NCBI GenBank assembly: GCA_022779465.1 | Contig: JALFTB010000018.1 | Coordinates: 1 to 64,000, forward strand | Source: CAG-533 sp022779465 | GTDB lineage: Bacteria > Bacillota_I > Bacilli_A > RF39 > UBA660 | Reading direction: 5' to 3' | Length of the DNA: 64,000 nt | In this document: positions 26,528 to 34,407 of the stretch, piece after piece | How the letters are laid out: each line of letters starts with the position of its first letter | Numbering within the stretch: position 1 is the first letter of the stretch | Program-made: the position numbers and the translations under genes | The notes under the pieces: model-generated | Databases searched by the model: none | Seen by the model: only the letters and a program-made list of their open reading frames with translations | What the model was told of the DNA's origin: nothing

Positions 26528-27054
26528 TTGAATTATATGGTTTTATTTTTATAGTTGTGTTAGGCACTTTGGCTCATTTTATTTATGATTGGTCTAACCA
26601 TAACAAATATTTAGCTTTATTAGTTGCTGTTAATGAGAGTGTATGGGAACATATGAAGTTAATTGTTTTTCCATCTTTGATATGGCTTCTTGTGGAGATT
26701 CCTTTTATAGGAAGTAATCCTAATTTTATGATGGCTAAATTAGTTTCATTACTAACAATGCTTGTTCTTATACCGGTTGTATTTTATATTTATCAAGCTA
26801 TATTTAAGAAAACATCATTAATTTTTGATATTGTTGAATTTGTTGTTGCGATAGGATTAGGTCAGTATTTTTCATATTTAGTACTTAATACTTATGCATT
26901 ACCTAAAGTATTATCTTTTGTAAGTTTAGTAGTTTATATTTTTATTGATGGATACTTTTTAATTGCAACGTTAATGCCAGGCAAAAGTGAAATATATAAA
27001 GATCCTCGAAATAATAAAAGTGGCTTAGCAGGACATATTCATAATAAACATTAG
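26524..27054 (+). CDS. DUF6512-like multi-pass membrane protein
   Basis: A 176-residue protein with five or six hydrophobic segments. The first loops contain HFIYDWSNHNKY and VNESVWEHMKL, a charged and aromatic signature I associate with the DUF6512 family of Firmicute membrane proteins. The C-terminal tail is hydrophilic and His-rich (GHIHNKH). It overlaps the lysozyme gene by ATGA, so the two are co-translated. No function is assigned to the family. Confidence 0.65.
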   Translation: MIELYGFIFIVVLGTLAHFIYDWSNHNKYLALLVAVNESVWEHMKLIVFPSLIWLLVEIPFIGSNPNFMMAKLVSLLTMLVLIPVVFYIYQAIFKKTSLIFDIVEFVVAIGLGQYFSYLVLNTYALPKVLSFVSLVVYIFIDGYFLIATLMPGKSEIYKDPRNNKSGLAGHIHNKH

Positions 27055-27082
27055 TAAATGAGAAAATCATTTACTTTTTTTT
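27053..27082 (+). terminator. Terminator of the lysozyme operon
   Basis: AGTAAATGA and TCATTTACT pair around a five-base loop and run into a long T tract. Confidence 0.88.
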
Positions 27083-27124
27083 TACTTTTTTATATAATAT
27101 ATTTTATCTTTATAGGTGAGAAGT

Positions 27125-28432
27125 ATGAAATTAGTAGAAAGAGCACTTAGTTTTACAATTAGAGCACATGATGGACAATATCGTAAACATGATAAGGATA
27201 CACCTTATGTTTTTCATCCAATGGTTGTTAGTTTAATTTTAAAAACTGCTGACTTTGATGAAAAGGTTATTGCTGCGGGATTACTTCATGATGTAGTTGA
27301 AGATACAAGATATAATATTGATGATATATCTAAACTTTTTGGTGGAGAAATTGCTAGTTTAGTGATGACTGCTACTGAACCTGATAAATCTTTACCTTGG
27401 AAAGAAAGAAAAAAACAACAAATTAAAGTAATAAAAGATTTACCAGTAGCTAATAAAGCAATTGTATGTGCTGATAAAATAGCTAATTTAGAAGATTTAA
27501 GAATTCAATTAAGAAAAAATGGATATATAGATTTTTCGGTTTTTAAAGCAGATCGTAATGAACAAGAATGGTTCTTTAGAAATGTTTATAATGCTTTAAG
27601 TGAAAATAATAATGATGAAAGAATAAGTATTTTGTTAGAAAGATATTTAAATGTTTTTTATGATGTGTTTTATGGTCTTAGTATAGTTGATCCTGATTAT
27701 TATGATAATAGAAATAGAATATATGATAATCTTAGAACTAAGGGATATCTTGAAGAATTAACTAAATTAAAAGATGTTATTCAAGATAATAAACCTTATG
27801 TTATTGAGTTTACAGGAAGTCCTAGTGTTAGAGGTTCTTCAATAAGAATGTTGGAAGATTTCTTTGAAGATGCTAAATTTAGAGTTAAAGTTACTGATGA
27901 AGAAGAAAAAATTGGTAGATATACGACAGAGTTTTTATCTAATCCTAAAAGTTTATCTTTAGTAGAAAAGAATTTACTTATAGCATCTGCTATAAAAGAA
28001 GATTTAATGAAAGATATTGTTGGAGATCAAAGTATTATTATGGCTAATGGGGCTTTATTTGAAATATTAAGTTATGTTAAATTATTAGCAAATAAAGGCG
28101 TTATTAGTGACAGAGATTTTATGATATTCTTTGCTGAATATGCTGAAGATTTAGATAAGATGATTAATCATGTTGTTGTTTGTTATAACAATCCAATAAA
28201 TTTAAAGAGTAATAGAAGTGAAATATTAACAAAATCAGATAGTATGGTTGATTATAGTGAAGCTATTTCTCAGTGTGAAGCATTAATTAGTGGTTCTACA
28301 GTTGTTGATATGACTAAAATTAATCCTAATGATGCAACTTTAATGGTAGCAAGCTCACTTTTACCTATTATGCGCAATGAATACGTACTTAGATTAAAAT
28401 CATTTTTAGAACAAAAAAAGAATCAATTTTAG
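27125..28432 (+). CDS. SpoT/Mesh1-like HD hydrolase joined to a degenerate P-loop kinase domain
   Basis: A 435-residue two-domain protein. Residues 1-180 are a RelA/SpoT-type HD domain: RAHDGQYRKH, PYVFHP, LLHDVVEDT (the HDxxED motif) and ADKIANLEDLR (final metal Asp). This part could hydrolyse (p)ppGpp or another nucleotide; no synthetase domain is present. Residues from about 224 resemble a nucleoside-kinase fold, with IEFTGSPSVRGSS where a Walker A loop GxxxxGKS/T should be; the Lys is missing and the family DRG motif reads DQS. GGTGA lies before the ATG at 27125; the earlier GTG at 27116 overlaps that site. Confidence 0.75.
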   Translation: MKLVERALSFTIRAHDGQYRKHDKDTPYVFHPMVVSLILKTADFDEKVIAAGLLHDVVEDTRYNIDDISKLFGGEIASLVMTATEPDKSLPWKERKKQQIKVIKDLPVANKAIVCADKIANLEDLRIQLRKNGYIDFSVFKADRNEQEWFFRNVYNALSENNNDERISILLERYLNVFYDVFYGLSIVDPDYYDNRNRIYDNLRTKGYLEELTKLKDVIQDNKPYVIEFTGSPSVRGSSIRMLEDFFEDAKFRVKVTDEEEKIGRYTTEFLSNPKSLSLVEKNLLIASAIKEDLMKDIVGDQSIIMANGALFEILSYVKLLANKGVISDRDFMIFFAEYAEDLDKMINHVVVCYNNPINLKSNRSEILTKSDSMVDYSEAISQCEALISGSTVVDMTKINPNDATLMVASSLLPIMRNEYVLRLKSFLEQKKNQF

Positions 28433-28441
28433 ATTCTTTTT
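28417..28441 (+). terminator. Bidirectional terminator between convergent genes
   Basis: AAAGAATC and GATTCTTT with an AT loop. T runs lie on both sides, serving the HD gene on the plus strand and the gene at 28440-28703 on the minus strand. Confidence 0.8.
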
Positions 28442-28703
28442 ATTTGTTAGTATTTTCGTAATAATTTCTTTCGGATAGTTCATCTAATACTTGTTCAAGT
28501 TCTTCATCAAGTGTATCTTCATAAACCTCTTCAGCTTCATATATAATATCGTGAAGAGATGCGACTGTCTGTAAATCTATGCCATTTCTTGTTAATACAT
28601 CTATTTGATATTTAGTTAAAACTAGATTATCATTTACTTTTTGAAGTTTATTACTTTCAAAATCTAGTTGAGAGACTAATTCATTTATATCATATTTTTC
28701 CAT
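28440..28703 (-). CDS. Acidic hypothetical protein
   Basis: An 87-residue acidic, helical protein with YQIDVLTRNGIDLQTV in the middle and a Glu/Asp-rich second half (EAEEVYEDTLDEELEQVLDEL). The ATG shares one base with the stop of the small membrane protein gene upstream (TAATG), so the two are likely co-translated. Family unknown. Confidence 0.7.
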   Translation of the reverse strand: MEKYDINELVSQLDFESNKLQKVNDNLVLTKYQIDVLTRNGIDLQTVASLHDIIYEAEEVYEDTLDEELEQVLDELSERNYYENTNK

Positions 28704-28879
28704 TAAATAAACTTAAAGATATCAATGTATCCTTTACTTTCTAGTAAATAGATAATACCAGCGATTATTAAAACAAATAACATAACAAATAAGAAACCAA
28801 CGAATGCATTTCCTTTCTTTTGTTTTGGCATAGCTTCTTCTACAACAATTCTTCTTTTTAATTTATTATCATCTGCCAT
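28703..28879 (-). CDS. Small single-pass membrane protein
   Basis: A 58-residue frame beginning MADDNKLKRRIVVEEAMP, with a basic cytoplasmic start, one hydrophobic helix at about 25-44 (FVGFLFVMLFVLIIAGIIYLL) reported here only in part as FVGFLFVMLFVLII, and a short tail ending KFI. A GGAG ribosome binding site lies seven to eight bases before the ATG. It fits exactly between the nuclease gene and the gene at 28440, with a one-base overlap. No family recognised. Confidence 0.75.
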   Translation of the reverse strand: MADDNKLKRRIVVEEAMPKQKKGNAFVGFLFVMLFVLIIAGIIYLLESKGYIDIFKFI

Positions 28880-28892
28880 AATTATTCTCCTT

Positions 28893-29666
28893 TTATTTCA
28901 TTATTTTTTTTACTTCTTTTTTAAATTTTTTAGGGTTTACTTTATATAATAAAACAGCTCCGACTAAAACAATTGCAATTTCTGTCCAACTTATTTTTTT
29001 GTTATATTTAGCTGTTAGAGTAAGATTTGAAGTTATCTTAGTATCAAAATCAAATTCTTTATCATTTAAATACCAACCTTCAAAATTGTATCCTTCTTTG
29101 GAAACACTAAGGGGAGTTACTAATTCGTTTTCGTTAACTTTAACTTTAGTTTCATCATTGTCATCTATAAAGGTAACAATGTATGTTTTAGCAGTATAAT
29201 CTTTCCATAATCCCTTTTTTTCATTTTTAGCTTCTTCTTCAATTTTTTCTAATTCATCTAAATAAGAATATTTGCCATAAACATATTTGATTTGGGCATA
29301 ACCTATTTCTAATAATTCTTTTTGAAGAAGTGAATTATCAACCCATACCCAGGCAAGGGTTCTTCCATACTTATCTAATTTTGTGCTTTTTGGATCGTAT
29401 TCTAATTCGATTTTTTTAGCATTAGTAATTTTTTTACATGTATATTCACTAGCGTTTTTTCCATAAGGTTGTTCTTTTTTAGTAGGATGAACTGTTTCTG
29501 GTGTATCGATAGCTAGAAATCTTACTTTGATATCTTCATTATTAACTGTAAATACAGCAGTATCACCATCAACACATTTTTTAAATTTAACAGTTTCTTT
29601 TTCATTTGCATATACATTTGCAGTAAATGTTAAAAAAGCACATATTATCAACATTATTTTTTTCAT
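28893..29666 (-). CDS. Membrane-anchored thermonuclease (SNase family)
   Basis: A 257-residue protein with a signal peptide (cleavage likely after VYA), a staphylococcal-nuclease domain, an InlB B-repeat-like (Flg_new) module and a C-terminal membrane helix with a lysine-rich tail. The catalytic residues are visible in RFLAIDTPET (Arg and Glu) and YGRTLAWVW (second Arg). The repeat module is recognised from VTFIDDNDE and GYNFEGWYLNDKEFD. It should cut nucleic acids at the outer face of the membrane, for example for nutrient use or DNA clearance. AGAGGT precedes the ATG. The two small genes downstream may belong to its transcript. Confidence 0.88.
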   Translation of the reverse strand: MKKIMLIICAFLTFTANVYANEKETVKFKKCVDGDTAVFTVNNEDIKVRFLAIDTPETVHPTKKEQPYGKNASEYTCKKITNAKKIELEYDPKSTKLDKYGRTLAWVWVDNSLLQKELLEIGYAQIKYVYGKYSYLDELEKIEEEAKNEKKGLWKDYTAKTYIVTFIDDNDETKVKVNENELVTPLSVSKEGYNFEGWYLNDKEFDFDTKITSNLTLTAKYNKKISWTEIAIVLVGAVLLYKVNPKKFKKEVKKIMK

Positions 29667-29787
29667 AAAAACCTCTATAATAATAATAACCTTAAAAAGT
29701 ATTTGATATCAAGTGTATTTACATTTTTTATTATTTCATAGATATAGATTTTATGATACAATATTTTAGAATAGTGGGTGTATATAA

Positions 29788-31053
29788 ATGGCTGTGATAG
29801 ATACATTTTTAAATAAATTACAAAGACTTATAAATGTTGCCGATAGTGTTAAAACTAATAAAGCAATAAATCGTAATGCTAGTTTAGAAATAGAGAATGT
29901 TTTATATGCTAATGGAATTACTGGTGAGGTTTCATATGATGATTTACTTACTTTAAAGAAAAATGATTTAAGAACTATTTTTAAAGCTATGTATAGTGAA
30001 AAGTTTGAGTCTGAATATAATAGATTTATGTCTAAAAGAGCAATAATTGATGAATTTAGAAATATTTCTTTATCCCATGTTGGTGCTTTTGAACCAAAAG
30101 AATATAGTGGAGCAATGGATTATATTAGTGATTTTGCTAATAAATTAAATGAATTTTTAAGTAGCAATAAAGCTAATGATGTTTCTATTGGAAATGATTT
30201 ATATAAAAAATATTTAAATATGTTTAGAGGAAATAAGTTAGTTGTTCCAGTTACTGATTTTGATGAATTTGATAGCTTACTTGATTCAATGAAATTTTCT
30301 GATAAAGAATCTGGAGATATTAAAATGTTTGTTGGACTTGGCAATATTGAATTACTTCTACCGGATGATAAAGATGAATTAACTGTTCTTAATAAGTATG
30401 AAATTATTTTAAAAAATAAATATAGTAAGTATAAAGACACTATTGTTTTGCTTAAGGGCGAAAGTTTTTCATTGGATACTTTTGATGAATCTTTAGATAA
30501 AATTAAAGGTAGATTGAATGTTAATTCTGATGATGTTAGACAAGCTATGTGTTGTGTTTTACTTGGTAAAAAAATATCTGAATACAAGGATGTTTCAGCT
30601 AAAAAGGATATGCCTGCAAATATTAAAGAAGAGTATTTAAGTTCTTTAGAAGAAGAATTAGATAAAATTACAATTAAGTCTAGAGAACAATCATCTAAAA
30701 AGGAAGAAACTAAAGATGAGGTTAAACCTGAAATAAGTAGAGATCCAGTTTTAGATGAAGTGGAAAATATAATTAGTTCGGAAAAGGCTTTAATTGATAG
30801 TGTTAATTTTGATGATTTAAATATGTATCTTTTTGAAGGAATTAAAGAACAAAGTGAAGAAACGATTGGATATAGAATTGTTTCAGTAATAACTGCTTTA
30901 TATAGTGAGATGGAAAAACTTAATAATTTTACAGATACACCATCAGTGTATAATGCTTGTTTAAATAATATTAAAGAATATGTTGATGCTTATCATAAGT
31001 TAAAAGAAGAACAAAAAGGTTACTTGGTTAAGAAACAAAGTATAAAGAAATAG
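29788..31053 (+). CDS. Large hypothetical protein, first of a three-gene cluster
   Basis: A 421-residue soluble protein with no signal peptide or membrane helix. It is rich in K, E, D and N. The middle (about 290-330) is a charged low-complexity linker with many EE and KK pairs, splitting the protein into two helical halves. GGGTG lies upstream of the ATG. It is 13 bases from the next gene and likely in one operon with it. I recognise no domain. Confidence 0.7.
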   Translation: MAVIDTFLNKLQRLINVADSVKTNKAINRNASLEIENVLYANGITGEVSYDDLLTLKKNDLRTIFKAMYSEKFESEYNRFMSKRAIIDEFRNISLSHVGAFEPKEYSGAMDYISDFANKLNEFLSSNKANDVSIGNDLYKKYLNMFRGNKLVVPVTDFDEFDSLLDSMKFSDKESGDIKMFVGLGNIELLLPDDKDELTVLNKYEIILKNKYSKYKDTIVLLKGESFSLDTFDESLDKIKGRLNVNSDDVRQAMCCVLLGKKISEYKDVSAKKDMPANIKEEYLSSLEEELDKITIKSREQSSKKEETKDEVKPEISRDPVLDEVENIISSEKALIDSVNFDDLNMYLFEGIKEQSEETIGYRIVSVITALYSEMEKLNNFTDTPSVYNACLNNIKEYVDAYHKLKEEQKGYLVKKQSIKK

Positions 31054-31066
31054 AAAGGGTTATGTT

Positions 31067-32494
31067 ATGGATTATTTATTACATTTAATTGATGAAACTA
31101 CATCTCATTATGATGATAAAGATAATGAATATATGCAAAATGATGTTAATTTAACTAATATAAAAAATGTTATTAAATTAGCCGATAGTGATCCTTTATA
31201 TAAATATGAATTTATAACTCTTTTAGGGGATGACTTTTTATCTTTAATGGTTGATCAAGTACAAGAGGAAAGTGAAAGAGAATCTTTTTTAGCATCATTA
31301 TTGTATTTAAAGAAATTAATGAAAATTAATAAAGAAATGGCAGATAAGATTACTTTAAATGATAATCAACAGGAAGAAATATTAAAATTACTTGAAATAA
31401 TGAAGCAATATGTAAATGAAAAGGAATACTCTAATTCTGAGCAGAGAAGTTTAAATGAAGTTTATAAAAAAAATATTCTTAAATTAAAACGTAAATTAGA
31501 AGAAAAAGAGGTTCTTAATAAAACTGATTATGAATCAGTTGGATATTTGTTATCTAAAGAATCTGATGATAAATATAGTGAGTTAATGAGTGCAGTTAAT
31601 AGATATAATTTAATACTTTTACAAGGTAATAATGTAAGTGTTAGTCAAGTAAATTATGTAGAACAAAATGATGATGATATTAACCATAATGATAGATTAT
31701 TGAGTAAATTTGATGTTAATGTTGAAAAATTTAAGAAAGAATATCCAGTTTTCTTTTTAGAAAGTTACCAAGTAAATAATCGTAAGATGGATTTATTAGA
31801 AGATAATGGGATTGATATAAATGAAGTTTTAAAACATGCTCCTAAATTATTACTTAGTCCATATTATTTATTAGAAAAGAATATGACTATTATGAAGTCT
31901 TATGGATTTGATTTATCTTGTGAGGAAGATAAGTCCAATTATGTTGTTTTGGGAACAGGTAATTTGGATTTAGCTTTAGATTATTTTATTGAACTTGGAT
32001 ATAATGATTTTATTCATAAAGATGTAAAGAACTGTTTAAAAAATTTAAGAGCTTTAATAATTAAACGTATATATTATGCATATAAGAATAAAATAAATAT
32101 TTGGAGAATTGACGGTACAAATGTAGAAATGTTAAGTAATCGTGAAAAAAATAAGGATTATGATAAATTAATCAGAGAACAGGCTACCGCACTTGATGAA
32201 GAAACTATTGATGTATTAATATCTAAATATCCGATATTAGAAGGTATAGATGCTTCTCATCGTGCTTATATATTTAAAGATAGTTATAATGCAGCGATTA
32301 AAAGAAAGACTGAACTTATTTTTGGAAATAAGATTATTTCTAGAATTAAGACTTATAGTTTATTTAAAGTATTAGTTGAAAATAATGTTAATGTTCAAGA
32401 AGCTTTGCTATATGCTTTATCTTATAATACGATTTTAGATCAAAGTGAATATGATAATTTAAAATCTGTTGTTTATTTTAAGGAGGCTAGGTAA
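31067..32494 (+). CDS. Hypothetical protein with mTERF-like helical repeats
   Basis: A 475-residue soluble, all-helical protein. The N-terminal 170 residues are charged and coiled-coil-like. From about 220 there are repeats of the form helix, NGIDINEVLKHAPKLL, SPYYLLEKNMTIMKSYGFDL, which resemble the mTERF repeat (leading helix, short middle helix, then a P-x-LL turn). The C-terminal third is helical with NNVNVQEALLYAL. mTERF repeats bind nucleic acid in organelles; the bacterial function is unknown, and this assignment is by pattern only. AAGGGTTATG-like leader. It overlaps the next gene by one base. Confidence 0.65.
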   Translation: MDYLLHLIDETTSHYDDKDNEYMQNDVNLTNIKNVIKLADSDPLYKYEFITLLGDDFLSLMVDQVQEESERESFLASLLYLKKLMKINKEMADKITLNDNQQEEILKLLEIMKQYVNEKEYSNSEQRSLNEVYKKNILKLKRKLEEKEVLNKTDYESVGYLLSKESDDKYSELMSAVNRYNLILLQGNNVSVSQVNYVEQNDDDINHNDRLLSKFDVNVEKFKKEYPVFFLESYQVNNRKMDLLEDNGIDINEVLKHAPKLLLSPYYLLEKNMTIMKSYGFDLSCEEDKSNYVVLGTGNLDLALDYFIELGYNDFIHKDVKNCLKNLRALIIKRIYYAYKNKINIWRIDGTNVEMLSNREKNKDYDKLIREQATALDEETIDVLISKYPILEGIDASHRAYIFKDSYNAAIKRKTELIFGNKIISRIKTYSLFKVLVENNVNVQEALLYALSYNTILDQSEYDNLKSVVYFKEAR

Positions 32495-32784
32495 TGGAAT
32501 ATTTAAAAGATTATGTTTCATCTGAAGTGTATGAAAAGTTAATTAGTTTACTTAGTTTAGATGTGCAAAGTTCTTTATCTAAAAATAAAGATAATATTAT
32601 AAAAATATTTAAATATTTTAAGAGTATTGGTATTAATAAGTTTGATGATTTATTATTATTTAGATGTGATTTGTTGTTTGAAGATGTTGAATCTTTAAAA
32701 GATAAAATTAATAAAATGGATACTTCTTTTGTGAGTTTTATTATACAAAATGATGTGGGAAACTTAATAAATTTGGGTATATAA
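32494..32784 (+). CDS. Small helical protein with one or two mTERF-like repeats
   Basis: A 96-residue protein coupled to the gene upstream through a one-base overlap (TAATG), with AAGGAGG before it. The segment IIKIFKYFKSIGINKFDDLLLF and its continuation repeat the helix-Gly-Ile/Phe-helix spacing seen in the larger protein, given here only to its key residues. It may be a partner of that protein or a broken-off part of it. The htpG-like CIRCE promoter for hsp20 begins 29 bases after its stop. Confidence 0.65.
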   Translation: MEYLKDYVSSEVYEKLISLLSLDVQSSLSKNKDNIIKIFKYFKSIGINKFDDLLLFRCDLLFEDVESLKDKINKMDTSFVSFIIQNDVGNLINLGI

Positions 32785-32812
32785 TTTAAAATTTTACATA
32801 AAATAAAAATAA

Positions 32813-32839
32813 TTAGCACTTATACTTGACAAGTGCTAA
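32813..32839 (+). promoter_or_regulatory. CIRCE operator upstream of hsp20
   Basis: TTAGCACTT-N9-AAGTGCTAA, with both arms identical to those of the htpG CIRCE. The last four bases of the spacer and the -35 box are also placed the same way. Confidence 0.95.
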
Positions 32840-32854
32840 TTAAAGTAGTATAAC
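32826..32854 (+). promoter_or_regulatory. hsp20 promoter
   Basis: TTGACA at 32826-32831, inside CIRCE, and TATAAC at 32849-32854 with a 17-base spacer. Confidence 0.8.
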
Positions 32855-32882
32855 TATAATTGTGAAAGGAAGTGTGAGGATT

Positions 32883-33281
32883 ATGAATATAATCCCAAAA
32901 AGTTTTTTATTTGATGATGATTTCGACAATTTCTTCTTACCAGCAGTAAAAAGAAATAATGAAATGAAGTGTGATATTTATGAAAAGGATAATAAATATC
33001 ATATTGAAATGGATGTACCTGGTTATGATAAGAAAGATATTAACATTGAAGTAAAAGATGGATACCTTACTGTAAGTGCTTCAAAAGAGCAAGAAGAAAA
33101 AGATGAAAAGAAAAATTATATTAGAAGAGAAAGAGTTTATGGATCATTTAGTAGATCATTTGCTTTAGGTGATGTTGATATTGAAAATATTGATGCTAAA
33201 TTTGATAAAGGTTTACTAACCATTATTATTCCTAAACAAGAAGTTGTCGAAAATAAGAAAAAAATTGAAATTAAAGGATAA
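32883..33281 (+). CDS. Small heat-shock protein, Hsp20/alpha-crystallin family
   Basis: A 132-residue small heat-shock protein. The N-terminal arm is short (IIPKSFLFDDDFDNFF). The alpha-crystallin domain begins at CDIYEKDNKYHIEMDVPGY, and the hallmark GLLTIIIPK is present near 113, followed by a KKIEIKG tail. These proteins bind unfolding clients as oligomers. The frame extends upstream to 32862, but the ATG at 32883 follows GTGAGGA. CIRCE control groups it with htpG. Confidence 0.95.
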   Translation: MNIIPKSFLFDDDFDNFFLPAVKRNNEMKCDIYEKDNKYHIEMDVPGYDKKDINIEVKDGYLTVSASKEQEEKDEKKNYIRRERVYGSFSRSFALGDVDIENIDAKFDKGLLTIIIPKQEVVENKKKIEIKG

Positions 33282-33310
33282 GACTAATGACTATTCATTA
33301 GTCTTTTTTG
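33281..33310 (+). terminator. hsp20 terminator
   Basis: AGACTAATGA and TCATTAGTCT form a ten-pair stem with a four-base loop and a T run. Confidence 0.92.
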
Positions 33311-33339
33311 TTGAACTTAATGATTAGATGTGTTAAAAT
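33311..33339 (+). promoter_or_regulatory. tRNA-Glu promoter
   Basis: TTGAAC at 33311-33316 and TAAAAT at 33334-33339 with a 17-base spacer, 20 bases before the tRNA. Confidence 0.75.
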
Positions 33340-33358
33340 TACAATTGTTAAATTGATT

Positions 33359-33434
33359 GGCCCATTGGTGAAATGGTTAACACATAACCCTCTCAAGGTT
33401 ACATTCATGAGTTCGAACCTCATATGGGTCACCA
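33359..33434 (+). tRNA. tRNA-Glu (anticodon CTC)
   Basis: A 76-base tRNA with encoded CCA. Acceptor GGCCCAT pairs with ATGGGTC (one G-U pair), discriminator A and CCA follow. Anticodon stem TAACC/GGTTA encloses the seven-base loop CTCTCAA with anticodon CTC, which reads GAG. T arm ATGAG-TTCGAAC-CTCAT is perfect. It is a single tRNA with its own promoter and terminator. The gltX gene follows one gene later. Confidence 0.93.
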
Positions 33435-33444
33435 ATATGTTTAT

Positions 33445-33470
33445 AAATCCCTGTAAACAGGGATTTTTTT
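33445..33470 (+). terminator. tRNA-Glu terminator
   Basis: AAATCCCTG and CAGGGATTT form a nine-pair stem with loop TAAA and seven Ts. Confidence 0.92.
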
Positions 33471-33484
33471 GTTAATTAGATATC

Positions 33485-33513
33485 TTGAAAATAGATATTA
33501 AGTATAATATAAT
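33485..33513 (+). promoter_or_regulatory. Promoter of the 33556-gltX unit
   Basis: TTGAAA at 33485-33490 and TATAAT at 33508-33513 with a 17-base spacer. Confidence 0.75.
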
Positions 33514-33555
33514 AAGTTTGTCTTAAGTGTTTATGCATTTAGATAAGAGGAAAAA

Positions 33556-34407
33556 ATGGAAAATATTAGATTATTATTAATAAGAATTTCAGAAAGATTA
33601 TTTAAATCTTTTTCGTTATTTGGTGGAGTTAAGAATGTTAGTGATTTAACTGATAGAATTAAGGAAGCACCTAAAGAAGAATTATATCGTATAGCTGTTT
33701 ATATGTTAGATTTCGCAGTTACTAATAATAAATTTTATTCTTGTAAGGACTTCTTTAATGTTTTATATGATGAAACGGTTAGAATGCTTAGTGAAAGCGA
33801 ACAGTATAATGAATATTTTGTAAGTAGTATTCTTGGATATTTTAAACAAATGAATTATCCAGTGTATTTAGATGGTTCGATGAATACTAAAGATATTAGT
33901 AAAGGTTTATGTTCTAATAAAATTAAAGTTATGATTCCTGAAGAACTAACTGAAAATGTTTTAGTTGTTATGTATGGTAAAGGTGCTAGTATTTACGAAT
34001 GTGGGACACCAGTATCAATAAGTGATAATATTATTTTTGATGATTTTGATGCTTTACTTTATTTTGGAAATGGTTTTGAAATGGATATTTCTTATTATAA
34101 TAAAGATAATAGTGGTAATTTGGTTACTAGAAAATATTTTAAAGATGAAAATGGCCAAATGGTTATAAATCATGATGTTTTTAATGAGGTTAGACAATCA
34201 CTTTGTTATAGTTCGGTTAGTGGAACTAATATGTTTATTGAAACTCCTGAGTTAGAATATGTTAGAGCTAGTAAAGGTGGAACGGACTATGATTTTGTTA
34301 GAATGATGCGAATAAAAGATAAGGTAAATAGGAAGAAAATAGCTGCTATTAGAAGTTTTGAAGATAATAGTACAGTAAAGAAGGAGGATAAGACATATGG
34401 ACTATAA
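33556..34407 (+). CDS. Hypothetical protein, coupled to gltX
   Basis: A 283-residue soluble protein. The N-terminal 120 residues are helical. The middle (about 130-230) alternates strands and turns (KVMIPEELTENVLVVMYG, then IFDDFDALLYFGNG). The C-terminal part is basic (MMRIKDKVNRKKIAAIRSF). AGAGGA precedes the ATG. It overlaps the gltX start by 11 bases, and the gltX ribosome binding site AAGGAGG lies in its last codons, so the two are co-translated. I do not recognise a domain; the coupling suggests a translation- or tRNA-related role, which is inference. Confidence 0.7.
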   Translation: MENIRLLLIRISERLFKSFSLFGGVKNVSDLTDRIKEAPKEELYRIAVYMLDFAVTNNKFYSCKDFFNVLYDETVRMLSESEQYNEYFVSSILGYFKQMNYPVYLDGSMNTKDISKGLCSNKIKVMIPEELTENVLVVMYGKGASIYECGTPVSISDNIIFDDFDALLYFGNGFEMDISYYNKDNSGNLVTRKYFKDENGQMVINHDVFNEVRQSLCYSSVSGTNMFIETPELEYVRASKGGTDYDFVRMMRIKDKVNRKKIAAIRSFEDNSTVKKEDKTYGL

